Of a stretch of 64,000 nt of DNA, positions 49,701-54,993 are shown piece after piece. The translations under genes were made by a program, and so were the position numbers. Location: contig JAYGXS010000003.1 in assembly GCA_036362985.1 (NCBI GenBank), forward strand, positions 39,673,835 through 39,737,834, given 5' to 3'. The stretch's first letter is position 1; every line of letters begins with the position of its first letter. This DNA comes from Ligula intestinalis. Lineage: Eukaryota > Platyhelminthes > Cestoda > Diphyllobothriidea > Diphyllobothriidae. The notes under the pieces are model-generated. The model did no database searches. It was not told the origin of the DNA and was given only the letters and a program-made list of their open reading frames with translations.

Positions 49701-49804
49701 TGCCCGCGTCTCTTAGTGATCTTCGAGCAGCATTCTACGCCATGCAAAGGCCCGACTGCGTGGCCCTTCTTTCTGAATCCCCCAACCGAACCGCTGTAGG
49801 ATGA
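13232..49804 (+). CDS. unc5: UNC5-family netrin receptor, full gene span (14 coding exons)
   Basis: Single-pass receptor for netrin, known in the family for axon repulsion, cell guidance and dependence-receptor signalling. Exons 13232-13718, 25382-25485, 28715-28895, 31107-31391, 32680-32883, 33067-33454, 35484-35893, 36474-36575, 39530-39801, 40548-41087, 44544-44732, 45674-45738, 47933-48034 and 49621-49804 join in one frame to 1170 residues plus TGA. Domains: signal peptide 1-25, Ig1 about 45-160, Ig2 163-258, one TSP1 about 270-350, transmembrane helix 376-397, proline/serine-rich linker to about 670, ZU5 about 670-790, UPA 812-1052, death domain 1077-1165. Vertebrate UNC5 proteins are about 930 residues with two TSP1 repeats, so this one is longer inside the cell and shorter outside. 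Boundaries rest on splice consensus, phase and family alignment from memory, without transcripts. Confidence 0.93.
14445..14722. mobile_element. Compact foldback element (MITE-like) with ~88-bp inverted arms
   Basis: The left arm, 14445-14534, reads gatcagttgatgagcatacg through gggccagtac to gtcaaaggtaa. The right arm, 14635-14722, reverse-complemented reads gaccagttggtgagcatacg through agaccagtac to gtcaaaggtaa. The two arms can form a near-continuous hairpin around a ~100-base C-rich spacer. No coding capacity exists. A relative with the same arm sequence lies at 7722-8765. Flanking duplications could not be assigned. Confidence 0.75.
16877..17276. other. Assembly gap (400 N)
   Basis: Exactly 400 undefined bases within UNC5 intron 1. 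Open frames crossing it are artefacts. Confidence 1.
18075..18170 (-). mobile_element. Fragment of PLE family-2 3' tail
   Basis: The minus strand carries gcgaaattcggtgacctgaa and cgtatttcgttgcctttaac, in the same order and spacing as the PLE tail at 345-425 and the fragment at 7531-7630. The copy is short and diverged. Confidence 0.45.
18430..18905 (+). repeat. R2 interspersed repeat with telomere-like heptads
   Basis: Contains spaced gggtta/ggttagg motifs (18718-18815), then a conserved 3' block gaacacaggaatatttctctttcctggaattaggcgg...accacctttactag. The same block follows similar G-rich motifs at 29340-29610 and 38860-39200, and alone at 30935-31030. The left part shares ggtaaggatga and a tacaggtttttt-gcg block with the 38.9-kb copy. 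Class unknown; no coding capacity. Confidence 0.65.
18975..19410 (-). pseudogene. mariner-family transposase relic
   Basis: Minus-strand translation gives a mariner N-terminal segment (RFRTGKISLEDEPRSGFP, residues before the catalytic domain). It is followed almost at once by a late catalytic segment (EFVFYGTTVNQHYQLQVLERL), then EDWLFYHDNAHVH, the mariner HHDNAPAH motif carrying the second catalytic aspartate. The stretch between, with the first catalytic aspartate, is missing, so the copy has a large internal deletion. Read on, the frame loses similarity after the HDNA block. Inserted in UNC5 intron 1, opposite to the gene. Confidence 0.8.
21474..23518 (+). pseudogene. Penelope-like RT with GIY-YIG endonuclease, decayed
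   Basis: Encodes the two-domain PLE protein that copies element RNA and nicks target DNA. RT landmarks in order: ILPADKGQSTVV (near 21832), YGLPKIHKP (near 22066), FFDVTSLFTSIPP with the first catalytic Asp (near 22268), GTPISGLVAE (22468), and YVDD at 22561-22572. LLFLDVLV and HSNHP follow. The endonuclease, from about 23139, has VVYRIPCLNC, YTGQTGR, the RIQEH pair and ELIEAW. Damage is mild: a nonsense codon near 22137, a frameshift before 22465, a nonsense codon at 22672 and a frameshift near 22870. All catalytic motifs survive, suggesting fairly recent death. Family assignment is by motif recognition. Confidence 0.9.
23520..23750 (+). repeat. Degenerate ~60-bp tandem repeats in the PLE 3' UTR
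   Basis: Four imperfect units share cccctataaa...ttgcttgctttcgttgacggtta, with starts near 23525, 23615, 23665 and 23708. Spacing is made irregular by poly-C and poly-T expansions. They directly follow the stop codon of the PLE frame and end at the hammerhead-like motif. Confidence 0.8.
23753..23797 (+). other. Hammerhead-like motif and polyadenylation signal at PLE 3' end
   Basis: CTGACGA (23753-23759) is followed by a five-pair helix, ggact (23761-23765) with agttc (23774-23778), then GAAA (23779-23782). This is the CUGANGA / stem II / GAAA order of a hammerhead ribozyme. One unpaired T (23760) separates the first box from stem II, and I could not draw a good stem III or stem I, so it may be degenerate or inactive. 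AATAAA follows at 23792. PLEs are known to carry hammerhead motifs. Confidence 0.45.
24119..24480. mobile_element. 362-bp TIR element with a telomere-like core
   Basis: The 52-bp terminal inverted repeats at 24119-24170 and 24429-24480 match at 48 of 52 positions; they begin GGCAGGAGTTTCC and GGTAGGAGTTTCC. They are flanked by a perfect 8-bp direct repeat, AATTCGTC, at 24111-24118 and 24481-24488, read as a target-site duplication. An 8-bp duplication fits hAT or Merlin-type transposases. The inside holds no frame; it is mostly interstitial telomere-like repeat. It is a non-autonomous DNA transposon copy. Confidence 0.88.
24226..24413 (-). repeat. Interstitial telomere-like repeat (degenerate CCCTAA)
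   Basis: About 25 to 30 units of CCCTAA, CCCTTA and variants such as ccctaaa and ccataa, i.e. TTAGGG-like on the minus strand. It lies wholly inside the TIR element at 24119-24480. Confidence 0.9.
24532..24700 (-). mobile_element. tRNA-derived SINE copy
   Basis: Reverse complement starts with gagcccgtggtgcaatggtagag, an A-box-like tRNA head (TGGTGCAATGG). A clear B box, GGGTTCGAATC, follows about 45 bases later, then the family core gactggttaatgacggcc-aataagccagaaatggcc. The best-preserved head among the copies in the window. It shares the outer gtggatcc-acaaa sequence with the 7.8-kb copy. Confidence 0.85.
25382..25485 (+). CDS. unc5: UNC5 exon 2: first half of Ig2
   Basis: Completes Tyr163 and encodes residues 164-197. 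YLEREFQLEP followed by VSVGQRLLLSCQPPRGKP aligns with the UNC5 Ig2 start (YLRKTFEQEP...VLLQCRPPEGIP); Cys187 is the first Ig2 cysteine. Acceptor catctag|at; donor ccaagc|gtaagc. The exon ends on a codon boundary. Confidence 0.92.
25486..28714 (+). other. UNC5 intron 2 (3.2 kb)
   Basis: Holds a minus-strand copy of the CTGATGATGG/AATAAA short motif (26050-26120) and unassigned sequence. Two minus-strand frames of about 100 codons (26938-27240 and 27985-28296) are unrecognised. Confidence 0.7.
26050..26120 (-). repeat. Short retroelement-end motif (copy B)
   Basis: Minus strand: CTGATGATGG, about 18 bases, ATTCCAAAAGGTCAGGCGAATAAAATTC. The layout and several blocks (CTGA.GATGG, TTC.AAA, TCAG.C.AATAAA) match the PLE end at 23753-23800, and a third copy occurs at 38540-38592. 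Probably the 3' end of a truncated retroelement. Confidence 0.5.
28715..28895 (+). CDS. unc5: UNC5 exon 3: second half of Ig2
   Basis: Residues 198-257 and one base of Glu258. LYWLKDGVRV is the Ig C-strand tryptophan motif and DFGNYTCVADT is the F-strand Y.C motif with Cys238. N-glycosylation sequons occur at NRT (208) and NYT (235). Acceptor cttcccttgcag|ctg; donor gttg|gtaagc. Confidence 0.95.
29040..29245 (+). repeat. RB interspersed repeat
   Basis: Shares gatgtccactgtatgctccacagcaggg, gttagtttca...tgatagt and gtgcgactgaagccgcccctgtgcgtgcc with 57655-57885, and more loosely with 58160-58410. It ends in a poly-C tract. Class unknown. Confidence 0.65.
29340..29610 (+). repeat. R2 interspersed repeat with telomere-like heptads
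   Basis: The stretch gggttaggtttaggtttacggttatggttag is followed by acatgggaatatgtaccttttctggagttatgcgcagaaacacctt, matching the 3' blocks at 18.8 kb and 39.1 kb. Confidence 0.7.
30636..30755 (+). other. TSP1-like segment, possible relic exon
   Basis: In one open frame: W, PCGLAAC, then CRPLPGNGG, then EQYSESC. The spacing and the P.P.NGG element resemble the CSxxC...C..P.P.NGG...C pattern of UNC5 thrombospondin repeats. It lies between the Ig2 and TSP1 exons, exactly where the other TSP1 repeat of vertebrate UNC5 would be. I could not find an acceptor with a pyrimidine tract or a phase-1 donor that keeps the whole motif, so it is not included in the gene. Chance similarity is possible. Confidence 0.25.
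30935..31030 (+). repeat. R2 repeat, 3' fragment
   Basis: Carries ggggaatatttaccctttctgaagttaggctcaggggcaccattattactggggtgtgacgtt, the conserved R2 end without the G-rich part. It ends about 75 bases before UNC5 exon 4. Confidence 0.6.
31107..31391 (+). CDS. unc5: UNC5 exon 4: thrombospondin type-1 repeat
   Basis: Residues 258-352 plus one base of codon 353. LWSSWGQC is the TSP1 W..W..C motif (Trp273, Trp276, Cys279); QGQRRCQQTRFKLC and the final ECPPSHC supply the other cysteines. About 40 residues separate the KLC and SIC cysteines, well above the usual spacing, so the repeat carries an insertion. Only this one TSP1 is present. Acceptor taatttgcag|aa; donor ggcc|gtaaga. Confidence 0.93.
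32680..32883 (+). CDS. unc5: UNC5 exon 5: transmembrane segment
   Basis: Residues 353-420 plus one base. A hydrophobic helix of ~22 residues (376-397, IVFYAGLTAVFFVLLLATHI and onwards) is followed by the basic stop-transfer RLIRRK and RSGFRLRRH, placing what follows in the cytoplasm. VFYAGL matches the ALYVGL start of vertebrate UNC5 helices. Acceptor ttattctttag|aa; donor aatg|gtttgt is the weakest of the early donors but preserves phase. Confidence 0.92.
33067..33454 (+). CDS. unc5: UNC5 exon 6: cytoplasmic linker, proline-rich
   Basis: Residues 421-549 plus two bases. Low-complexity, Ser/Thr/Pro-rich, with YPLPPPPPST as a possible SH3/WW/EVH1 ligand. No family domain is expected here. Acceptor tttctgtgcaaag|aa follows a good pyrimidine tract; donor gcac|gtaagt. 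The preceding intron is only 183 bases, the shortest in the gene. Confidence 0.85.
33455..35483 (+). other. UNC5 intron 6 (2.0 kb)
   Basis: Mostly AT-rich sequence with no recognised gene. The minus strand near 33600-33640 has CCGATGACGCACTTAGTG...GTGAAAGG, a distant match to the CTGATGATGG motif family. Confidence 0.6.
35484..35893 (+). CDS. unc5: UNC5 exon 7: cytoplasmic linker and start of ZU5
   Basis: Completes Thr550 and encodes residues 551-686. A second proline tract, HAPPPPLLPPSQ, lies near the start, then Ser/Thr-rich sequence. The end, AFGGRMSIPETG, is the ZU5 opening (vertebrate FGGRLTIPNTG). Acceptor caaaatag|g has a poor pyrimidine tract but is the only site keeping frame; donor gacgg|gtgagt is strong. 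Confidence 0.88.
36233..36368 (-). mobile_element. SINE tail fragment
   Basis: Carries atggaaagtt-like flank, then ctaacggaactcatctgccttgctctgccttg...cagatagtattgcc, the distal part of the SINE also present at 41311-41420, 46468-46612 and 60319-60535. The tRNA head is absent. It lies in intron 7. Confidence 0.65.
36474..36575 (+). CDS. unc5: UNC5 exon 8: ZU5 domain, middle
   Basis: Completes Gly687 and encodes 688-720. IHLYIPAGAF and SREIYLAAC match the ZU5 IPPGAI and YEIYL motifs. Acceptor tttacaatttcag|gt; donor aaccg|gtatag. Confidence 0.93.
37949..37973. repeat. (GGGA)n microsatellite
   Basis: Six tandem ggga units, seen directly. Confidence 0.95.
38540..38592 (-). repeat. Short retroelement-end motif (copy C)
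   Basis: Minus strand: CTGATGGTAAATTCGAGCC, then GGGTTCAAAACGTCAGGCAAATTCATTC. It shares CTGATGG, TTC.AAA and GTCAGGC.AAT with the copies at 23753 and 26050-26120. Confidence 0.5.
38860..39200 (+). repeat. R2 interspersed repeat with telomere-like heptads
   Basis: The longest R2 copy: ggtaaggatgacccg...tacaggtgtttttgcgcg, then spaced gttagg/ggttgggg motifs, then acacgggaatatttaccctctttagagttatgcacagagccacctttattactagggtg. No terminal repeats or coding capacity found. Confidence 0.7.
39530..39801 (+). CDS. unc5: UNC5 exon 9: ZU5 domain, end
   Basis: Residues 721-811. NQTLLSPVIQFGPPGL and KPLILTFPHCAQVS match the ZU5 QTLLSPEVTCGPPGL and RPVVLTIPHCADVS almost position by position; GNWSFRI corresponds to EDWTIQL. 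A Ser/Ala/Gly-rich insertion of ~35 residues separates this from the closing VVDWTWK. Acceptor tttcttacag|ac; donor gaaa|gtaagt. Confidence 0.95.
40548..41087 (+). CDS. unc5: UNC5 exon 10: UPA domain, main part
   Basis: Residues 812-991, the largest exon. QCHIDGQQVHMITQTPMRFCMVGQP matches the UPA ACHILLDQLGTYVFTGE region. NLALVAFATLP, CSLRIYAVLDTPDAVRHV and FSIQDL...WRSRL match LQLAVFAP, YSLRVYCLEDTPVALKEV and LSLHDLPHAHWRSKL. Between them an Asn/Thr/Ser-rich insertion of about 50 residues breaks the domain. UPA packs against ZU5 and the death domain in the closed receptor. Acceptor tttccttag|g; donor cccag|gtgagg. Confidence 0.95.
41311..41420 (-). mobile_element. SINE tail fragment
   Basis: Carries gatgaacgtccacccgaccactaacggaactcatctttcccgctctgccttgg...tagtaggcagatag, the SINE distal region in the minus orientation, immediately before a full copy in the plus orientation. 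Confidence 0.7.
41466..41645 (+). mobile_element. tRNA-derived SINE copy
   Basis: Head: acgagctcgtggctcaatggttagggcg (A box TGGCTCAATGG) with B-box remnant gcgagttcgagg. The core gggtatgactggctgacgacggataataagcaagaaatggcc is followed by ttgacggcaatacta. It forms a tail-to-head pair with the fragment at 41311-41420. Confidence 0.8.
44544..44732 (+). CDS. unc5: UNC5 exon 11: UPA domain, end
   Basis: Residues 992-1054. SIPFCHIWGGNRNALLHCAFTLEK matches vertebrate IPFYHIWSGSQKALHCTFTLER. The donor is aag|gttggt, a weak GT. The better-looking ttg|gtaaat four bases later would shift phase and put a stop into the death-domain exon, so the weak site is chosen. Acceptor cttcctcag|t. Confidence 0.9.
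45674..45738 (+). CDS. unc5: UNC5 exon 12: UPA to death-domain linker
   Basis: Residues 1055-1075 plus two bases. Small 65-base exon found by phase: acceptor ttttaaaatag|gtg, donor tcttg|gtaagt. It is the only piece between exons 11 and 13 that I found which joins both in frame. Its sequence is not conserved, as expected for this linker, so it is the least certain exon. Confidence 0.7.
46468..46612 (-). mobile_element. SINE tail and core fragment
   Basis: Carries aactcatcccgttgtaccttcgggct...gccgtcctcagcag, the distal and part of the core SINE region on the minus strand; lies in intron 12. Confidence 0.6.
47491..47650 (+). mobile_element. tRNA-derived SINE copy
   Basis: Carries accggcaagataatgagcccatggctcaatgttgagagcg, then a B box gggttcgagc and a shortened core (gggcattactggtcgatgacggctagtgagcc). 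It ends about 280 bases before UNC5 exon 13. Confidence 0.8.
47933..48034 (+). CDS. unc5: UNC5 exon 13: death domain, first half
   Basis: Residues 1076-1109 plus two bases. LSIRLCSLLDPISSQGNDWRQLAQRLGME matches the UNC5 death-domain start (LSIRQKICNSLD...GNDWRMLAQKL). Acceptor tttgttttgcag|g; donor gagag|gtaacc. Confidence 0.95.
48035..49620 (+). other. UNC5 intron 13 (1.6 kb)
   Basis: No recognised gene or repeat. Ends in atcattttag. Confidence 0.7.
49621..49804 (+). CDS. unc5: UNC5 exon 14: end of death domain and stop codon
   Basis: Residues 1110-1170 and TGA at 49802-49804. VPYFGTLPRPTEMILTLWE matches LNYFATKASPTGVILDLWE, and SDLRAAFYAMQRPDCVALL matches the final helices. Six to ten residues follow the domain, as is usual in UNC5. 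Confidence 0.95.
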
Positions 49805-50640
49805 GAAGAAGATAATCACGACATCACGTTCCCTGCCGTTGCATTTAGCAGTTAACCACCGCAGACTTTTTGAACGCAGACATAAAAGTTATTCTTCCAT
49901 CCCTATCACAACCGACCCATCTTCATCCATTTGTTACCTTCCATCTCACCCTCCCCCCTCATGGTTCGAAGTGCTAGTCCTGGATACTTCTGTCTTTCTG
50001 TTCCCCACATCTAACGGCACTCCGCGTGCCAATCCTTTCGATCGCACGCTCGCCCGGCGGCACAATGACCATTCCTAGTTCCGCTACTCTTACTGACTCC
50101 AAAAACTGCATTTTTCATTCTTCCGTCATTGCTCTTCCTTCCGCCTCCTTCACAACCATATCTCTACCTCAACCCCCCCCCCCCCAATGCGCGTGCTATT
50201 GGTGACACATACATGGGGATTTAATTTATGCACTGCTACACACCAAAGTGCGTAGGTGTGTCGCAGTCTGTCTGGAATGAGGTGACGGAGAAGCCGCTAT
50301 ATTGGACGCGCACCGGCACCAGTTCACCCATACACGCACACAGACACACGTGCCAACTTGTACCGATTTCATGCATTGCAGGTGGTGGTGGTAGGGGGGG
50401 GGGTCCGTTGGAGGGGCAAAATTTATGGCAGCCCAGGGCCCCCCACGATTGGCGAGCGACTGAAGGTGAGAAAATTAGTCGTGGGAGCTGCCTGAGCCCT
50501 GCTCCAGAGTGGGTGCACATACGTGCATTCGTCTGTGCGTGTGTGGATGTGCGCATGTCTGCGGAGACTGTCGCCGGCTGCGGAAAAGACGACATACCTG
50601 TCTTCGTCTTCCTCAATAAATATTTACACAAAATTATGTC
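49805..50640 (+). other. unc5: Probable UNC5 3' UTR with poly(A) signal
   Basis: The first AATAAA after the stop codon is at 50615-50620 (cctcaataaatatttac). The stretch is pyrimidine-rich at first, with a poly-C tract near 50171. Overlapping 140- and 131-codon frames on opposite strands (50228-50650) reflect low stop density and are not called as genes. Confidence 0.5.
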
Positions 50641-51846
50641 TGCTAGGTAGGCTGGGCTCGTTAAAGAAAGAAGATGAAAGAGGGGGAAATTAATTGCAAC
50701 TTTGGGTACGAAACTGGAGCTTAACGCGCGCAGCCTAGTGACGTAAGAGTATGCGTAGATTTCGATCCACGTAGCTAGGGCGTCAATCCTCTTTTAGCCG
50801 AGAGTGGCTAACGACGTGCCCTTAAAAGCGGGACTCAAAGGTCTGGTTCACTTAATGGATGAAGCTGACGGAAGGGCTACCTGGACAGTGAACATCTATC
50901 AGGTAAAGGGATTTTTCAATTTTTTCTCAGCCAAATATTTCCATGACAATTCGCTGTTGGGCCCAGGAATAGTAGAAACCAAAATTCCAATTTTAAGTAA
51001 TTCATCCTGGTTTGCAACTGTCCACTCGGTTCCTAACCCCGACATAGGGATGTAAGTCACGGCATGGAGAAAGACGAAGATGGAGAGCTGGGCTAACGCC
51101 CAGCATTATTCCAAAATTTTCTAATACACGACAAGTGTTTCACACCGAGTTGATTATCTTGCTTAACAGAAAGCCTATAGACGAATCATTTCCTTTAAGC
51201 CCATATGAATCCACTGTTAAAATGTGCGATGTGACATTGACAAAATTGCAAACCGAAGCCCTCTACTTCGGGCTCAAATGTTGTGTGCCAAGAACGAAAA
51301 TAGACGCGATAGCGATTGAAGCCCAATTTTAAGACCTACATTACCAGTTATCTGACTTTAAGCCGACGTCAGAAGAATCAGCAGGATGGTTAAAAGCAAA
51401 ATTCGTGGATATCGCTTATCAATATATAATAACCCCGGTTACTCTGCGCTTGCTTTTAACTAAGCAACACTTAACGGCTTTAAATGACCTACGAAAGGCT
51501 ACTGATGTTGTTATCTCGAGACCAGACAAATGAAGCGGCGTTGTGGTTCTATGCAAGGATGATTACGTAAGAAAGATGTCAGCCATATAAAATGACCCCA
51601 GCAAATTCTCTTCTGAAACCCACGGGAACGAAGAAACAAAAGCACTGGAAGATCTTATTGGCAAAAAGGTTAAACTGCTACTTAAAAACGGTAATCGATG
51701 ACAACACAGCTGTCTGCCTTAGGTCTGTAGGTTCGCATATTCCTAGGCTTTATGGGCTATGAAAACTACACAAGCCAGGAGTACCACTACGGCCAATTTT
51801 ATCAGTGAGGGGATTACCGCAGCATAAGCTTGCCCAGTGGCTAGTC

Positions 51847-54800
51847 CAGGGGTCGGCAGCCTTTTAACTCAGCGAGCCAAGAAAGTAAATATTGGGTAAT
51901 ATATTTCAATGAGAGCTATAAAGTATATTTTAAGATGAAATTCAATTAAATGCGAGTATAGTAAGCCTCTGATTTTTTTATTTTAAATAATGTCCTTATA
52001 ATACTCATTGTTAATGTGACTTCTGGTGTTGCATGGATTCGCATTTTTCCTGCCAAAACGGTGGTTATAGAGTTGAGGGGTGGGAAAATAGGATAGGCAG
52101 AGAAGGAACTTTTTAAAAGTAAGTCTAAAGGGAAAAATATAGTCGAAACTGCTTCCCGTGGCAGCTGGGAGCAGGTTGTTCCGATGTTAATTGAAGATTT
52201 GCGTGGCGCTTCGTGCCGCGGACTATGCTAATATAACTCCCGAACGGTAAGTTGGACCACAGGTAAGTTGAAGTAGACGAACTCCTATCCACCATTTCAA
52301 TTTCTCGGGAAATTTAAAAAACCTGCATTTTGATAATCAGGTTTTTCCGCAATAAGTTAAATGATAACACAGATTAGGAAAATCTACCGATATAAATCAA
52401 CAACACTTCTAAATACAGTAAAATAAAATGCATTTAGCATTTATTAAAGTATATTCCACTCCGTGTCCTAACTTCCCGCCCATAAAACCCAATAAACACG
52501 GTTTTCGTAGGAAAATGTGCAGGTTGCAGGGATGAATGAGTGGGACTACATAAGCTACTGCTGCCGCTGTCTGTTTCAAGATCCATGACAAAGAGTTCAA
52601 GCTTGTTTTTCAAAGCAAACACGGATTGTTGAAGGGATAACACTGTATTTTCATTGCCTTACAATTTAAAATTAAGGTGGTTCAAATGATCGGTCATATC
52701 CACGAGATAGTAAGACATGAGGAGCCACTCAGTTTCGGCTAGCTCACAATGCTCAGTGCCCTTCATCTCAAGGAACGTCCGGATTTCGTTCAGGCAAGTT
52801 GCAAAACGGCTAAGCACCTTCCCTTCTGACAACCAACGTACATTGCTGTGCAAATTCAGACCACGATAGTTATTTCCAACTTCATCCAACAGTGTTTTAA
52901 ACTGTCGATCATTTGAGGCTCGGGCAACAACAAAGGTGATCACACGAATGACCAGCGACATCACTTCGCCAAGCTGCTCGTCACATATCTGAGCACAAAG
53001 AGCCTCCTGGCGTAGAATGCATTAGAAACGTAGGATGGGTCTATTTTCATGTTCACAGAAAAGCGCGGCAAATCCTTTGTTTTTTCCCACCATACACGGA
53101 GCACCACCAGTACACACTGCAAAGAGTGTATCCATAGGCAGTTTTTTTTTCTTGAGCGAACTCCATGAAAGACTTGAATGCATTCTCACCTCTTGTGGAC
53201 CCTCTTATTGGCAGAACCGTAGGACTTTCTTCGTGCAGTGTATCACCAGCAGCATATCTTACAATCACACTGAACTGCACCAAATGGCTTACGTCTGTTG
53301 ACTCATCCAAAGCCAGGGAAAAGAACGGCGTTGCATCTATTTCTTTCATTTGCGTTTCCTCTACGTGGGTTGCTATCATGATGGTACGCTCATGAACAGT
53401 TTTTGCCGACAAAGGCATGTCTTGTATCCGTTTGATTATCTTGTTCGAAAGATCATCAAAAAGTTTATTGACTACATCCAGCACGAACGTTTTAGCAAAC
53501 TCGCCATTTGTTAATGGTTTTCCGTCCCTAACTATTGCTAAAGATCCAGCAAAGCTAGCGGAGTTATATTCACCTCGCTGGGTCCATACACGGAGTTGCT
53601 TCTGGCTGGATTGCATCCTACTCATTAGCTTTTGGCATACTTTCTTTCGGTTATCTCGCGCAGAGTATTTTGAGGCAAAGGTAATGGCGTGTACTGAAGT
53701 GGTGCTTTCCATTCGAACGCTTCGTCGATGTAATCTTGTCATTGCGAATTAGACACTGCATAATCCGCTCTCTCCAAAATGGCGAATTCTTCGGCCCATT
53801 CGTCCTGAAATATACGATACTCCTCATCTTTTTTTCGTTTCGTCATACTCTTTGTTGCAGAGGTTAACTTCGGGCAAATGAGAGAGAGAGTGTAGCGTTC
53901 AAAGATGTGTGATCCGTCTGATGAAAGAAAGCAGTCAGACGTTTGGATCGATTTATTAGTCCACAAGGCAAGTTTTCGCGAATGGACTGTTTACTCCGTC
54001 TGGGGGACATAGACACGAGGCATTACATGTAACAAAGCCGGCTGGCCAATGCGCGTAAGATAGCCTTGTCTGCCAGCGTGACCTTGACAAAGCTGAGGTC
54101 AAGTCTGCGTACTGTCGTGCTTTAGAAGAGCGTCCGTTATTAAGCGAGCTTGTCGCCGCTGTTGGGACGCAGGAAAAAACGGAAGCAATTGCTGTCGGCA
54201 AGCCGGAACGTGACCAGCCAGGTCAAACCTAGGGGTGCCGAAACTCCAGAGCTCGATCGAAATTAAATTGATTCTAAGACGCATCTCGATGGCGGCACGT
54301 CATTGGAGGTGGACGGCCACAATGCGTGCTCCCCCCACCCTTCGTTTTCCAAGACCCGCTGCCCCAAAGTCACGTGTTGCCACAAACAACTGTTCCAATG
54401 CTCTATTGCACTGACACCCCCGTTCCTGGCAGCTGCATCTGGGTAATCGGTAACAGCTGCGCGAGCGTTCCCTTTCCTTCGGTATTCTGGCGGCCCCCAG
54501 ACCGCCGCCCTGGTGACCGCAGTTTATTCAGTCACGCACAAACACCCGAGCATACACGCGCGTCCAAATACCTAAGGGCCATTTGAATACCCGACTCCTC
54601 GGCCGATGCAGCAAAGATCTCTGCAGGCGGCATCTCCTCGGACAATTGCAAGACACCAATAACAGAACAATTGAGCCTGCTCCACAATCCTACTGAATCA
54701 GCTGTCACCACTGTGTCAAGCTCTCTCGGGTCTGGCTGAGCGCAATTAACACTAGCCCTGGCTTCCCCAGTGGCCACTGCCACCTGGGACAGCAATTGGG

Positions 54801-54993
54801 AGTTCTGTTCATAATTAATCACTTCTTCTGGTGACTTATGTCTTTTAACTTCCAACCTGGGATTTGGCCGGATTATTGCAGTGATCCGAGTTCAACCCAC
54901 TACTTAGACCCCTAAAGAGTAACCAAAATAATAAAATCTGAAGTTTCTGATAGAGCCATATATGGCTCGCGAGCCATGGGTTGCCGACCTCTG
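51847..54993 (-). mobile_element. hAT transposon, 3147 bp, nested in the PLE
   Basis: Left end CAGGGGTCGGCAGCC; right end, reverse-complemented, CAGAGGTCGGCAACC: 13 of 15 bases match, typical of hAT termini. Subterminal gcgagcca occurs near both ends. A perfect 8-bp duplication GGCTAGTC lies at 51839-51846 and 54994-55001, and its removal with the element rejoins the PLE frame. The transposase runs on the minus strand. The region 53970-54860 has further minus-strand frames (81 and 107 codons) that I do not recognise. Confidence 0.93.
52409..53966 (-). pseudogene. hAT transposase (GTF2IRD2/ZBED-like), decayed
   Basis: Starts MTKRKKDEEYRIFQDEWAEEF, the N terminus of this hAT group. The BED zinc-finger region that should follow is scrambled near 53740-53760. 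The main frame (53053-53742) contains SLALDESTDVSHLVQFSVIVRY, the conserved DEST catalytic segment, and PIRGSTRGENAF. The TDGAP-type box is found after a frameshift as TGGAPCMVG, with Asp replaced by Gly. VRWLSEGKVLSRF, WLLMSYYLVDMTDHLNHLNFKL and LSLQQSVFALKNKLELF complete the insertion and dimerisation regions. With at least two frameshifts and a lost catalytic residue it is inactive. Confidence 0.88.

Noticed and set aside
50228..50650. Overlapping 140-codon (+) and 131-codon (-) frames after UNC5
   Set aside because: Opposite-strand overlap in a skewed, C/G-tract region, no recognisable motif, and within the likely 3' UTR.
54532..54855. 107-codon minus-strand frame as a second hAT gene
   Set aside because: Lies upstream of the transposase inside the transposon but has no recognisable domain; could be a captured fragment or chance.
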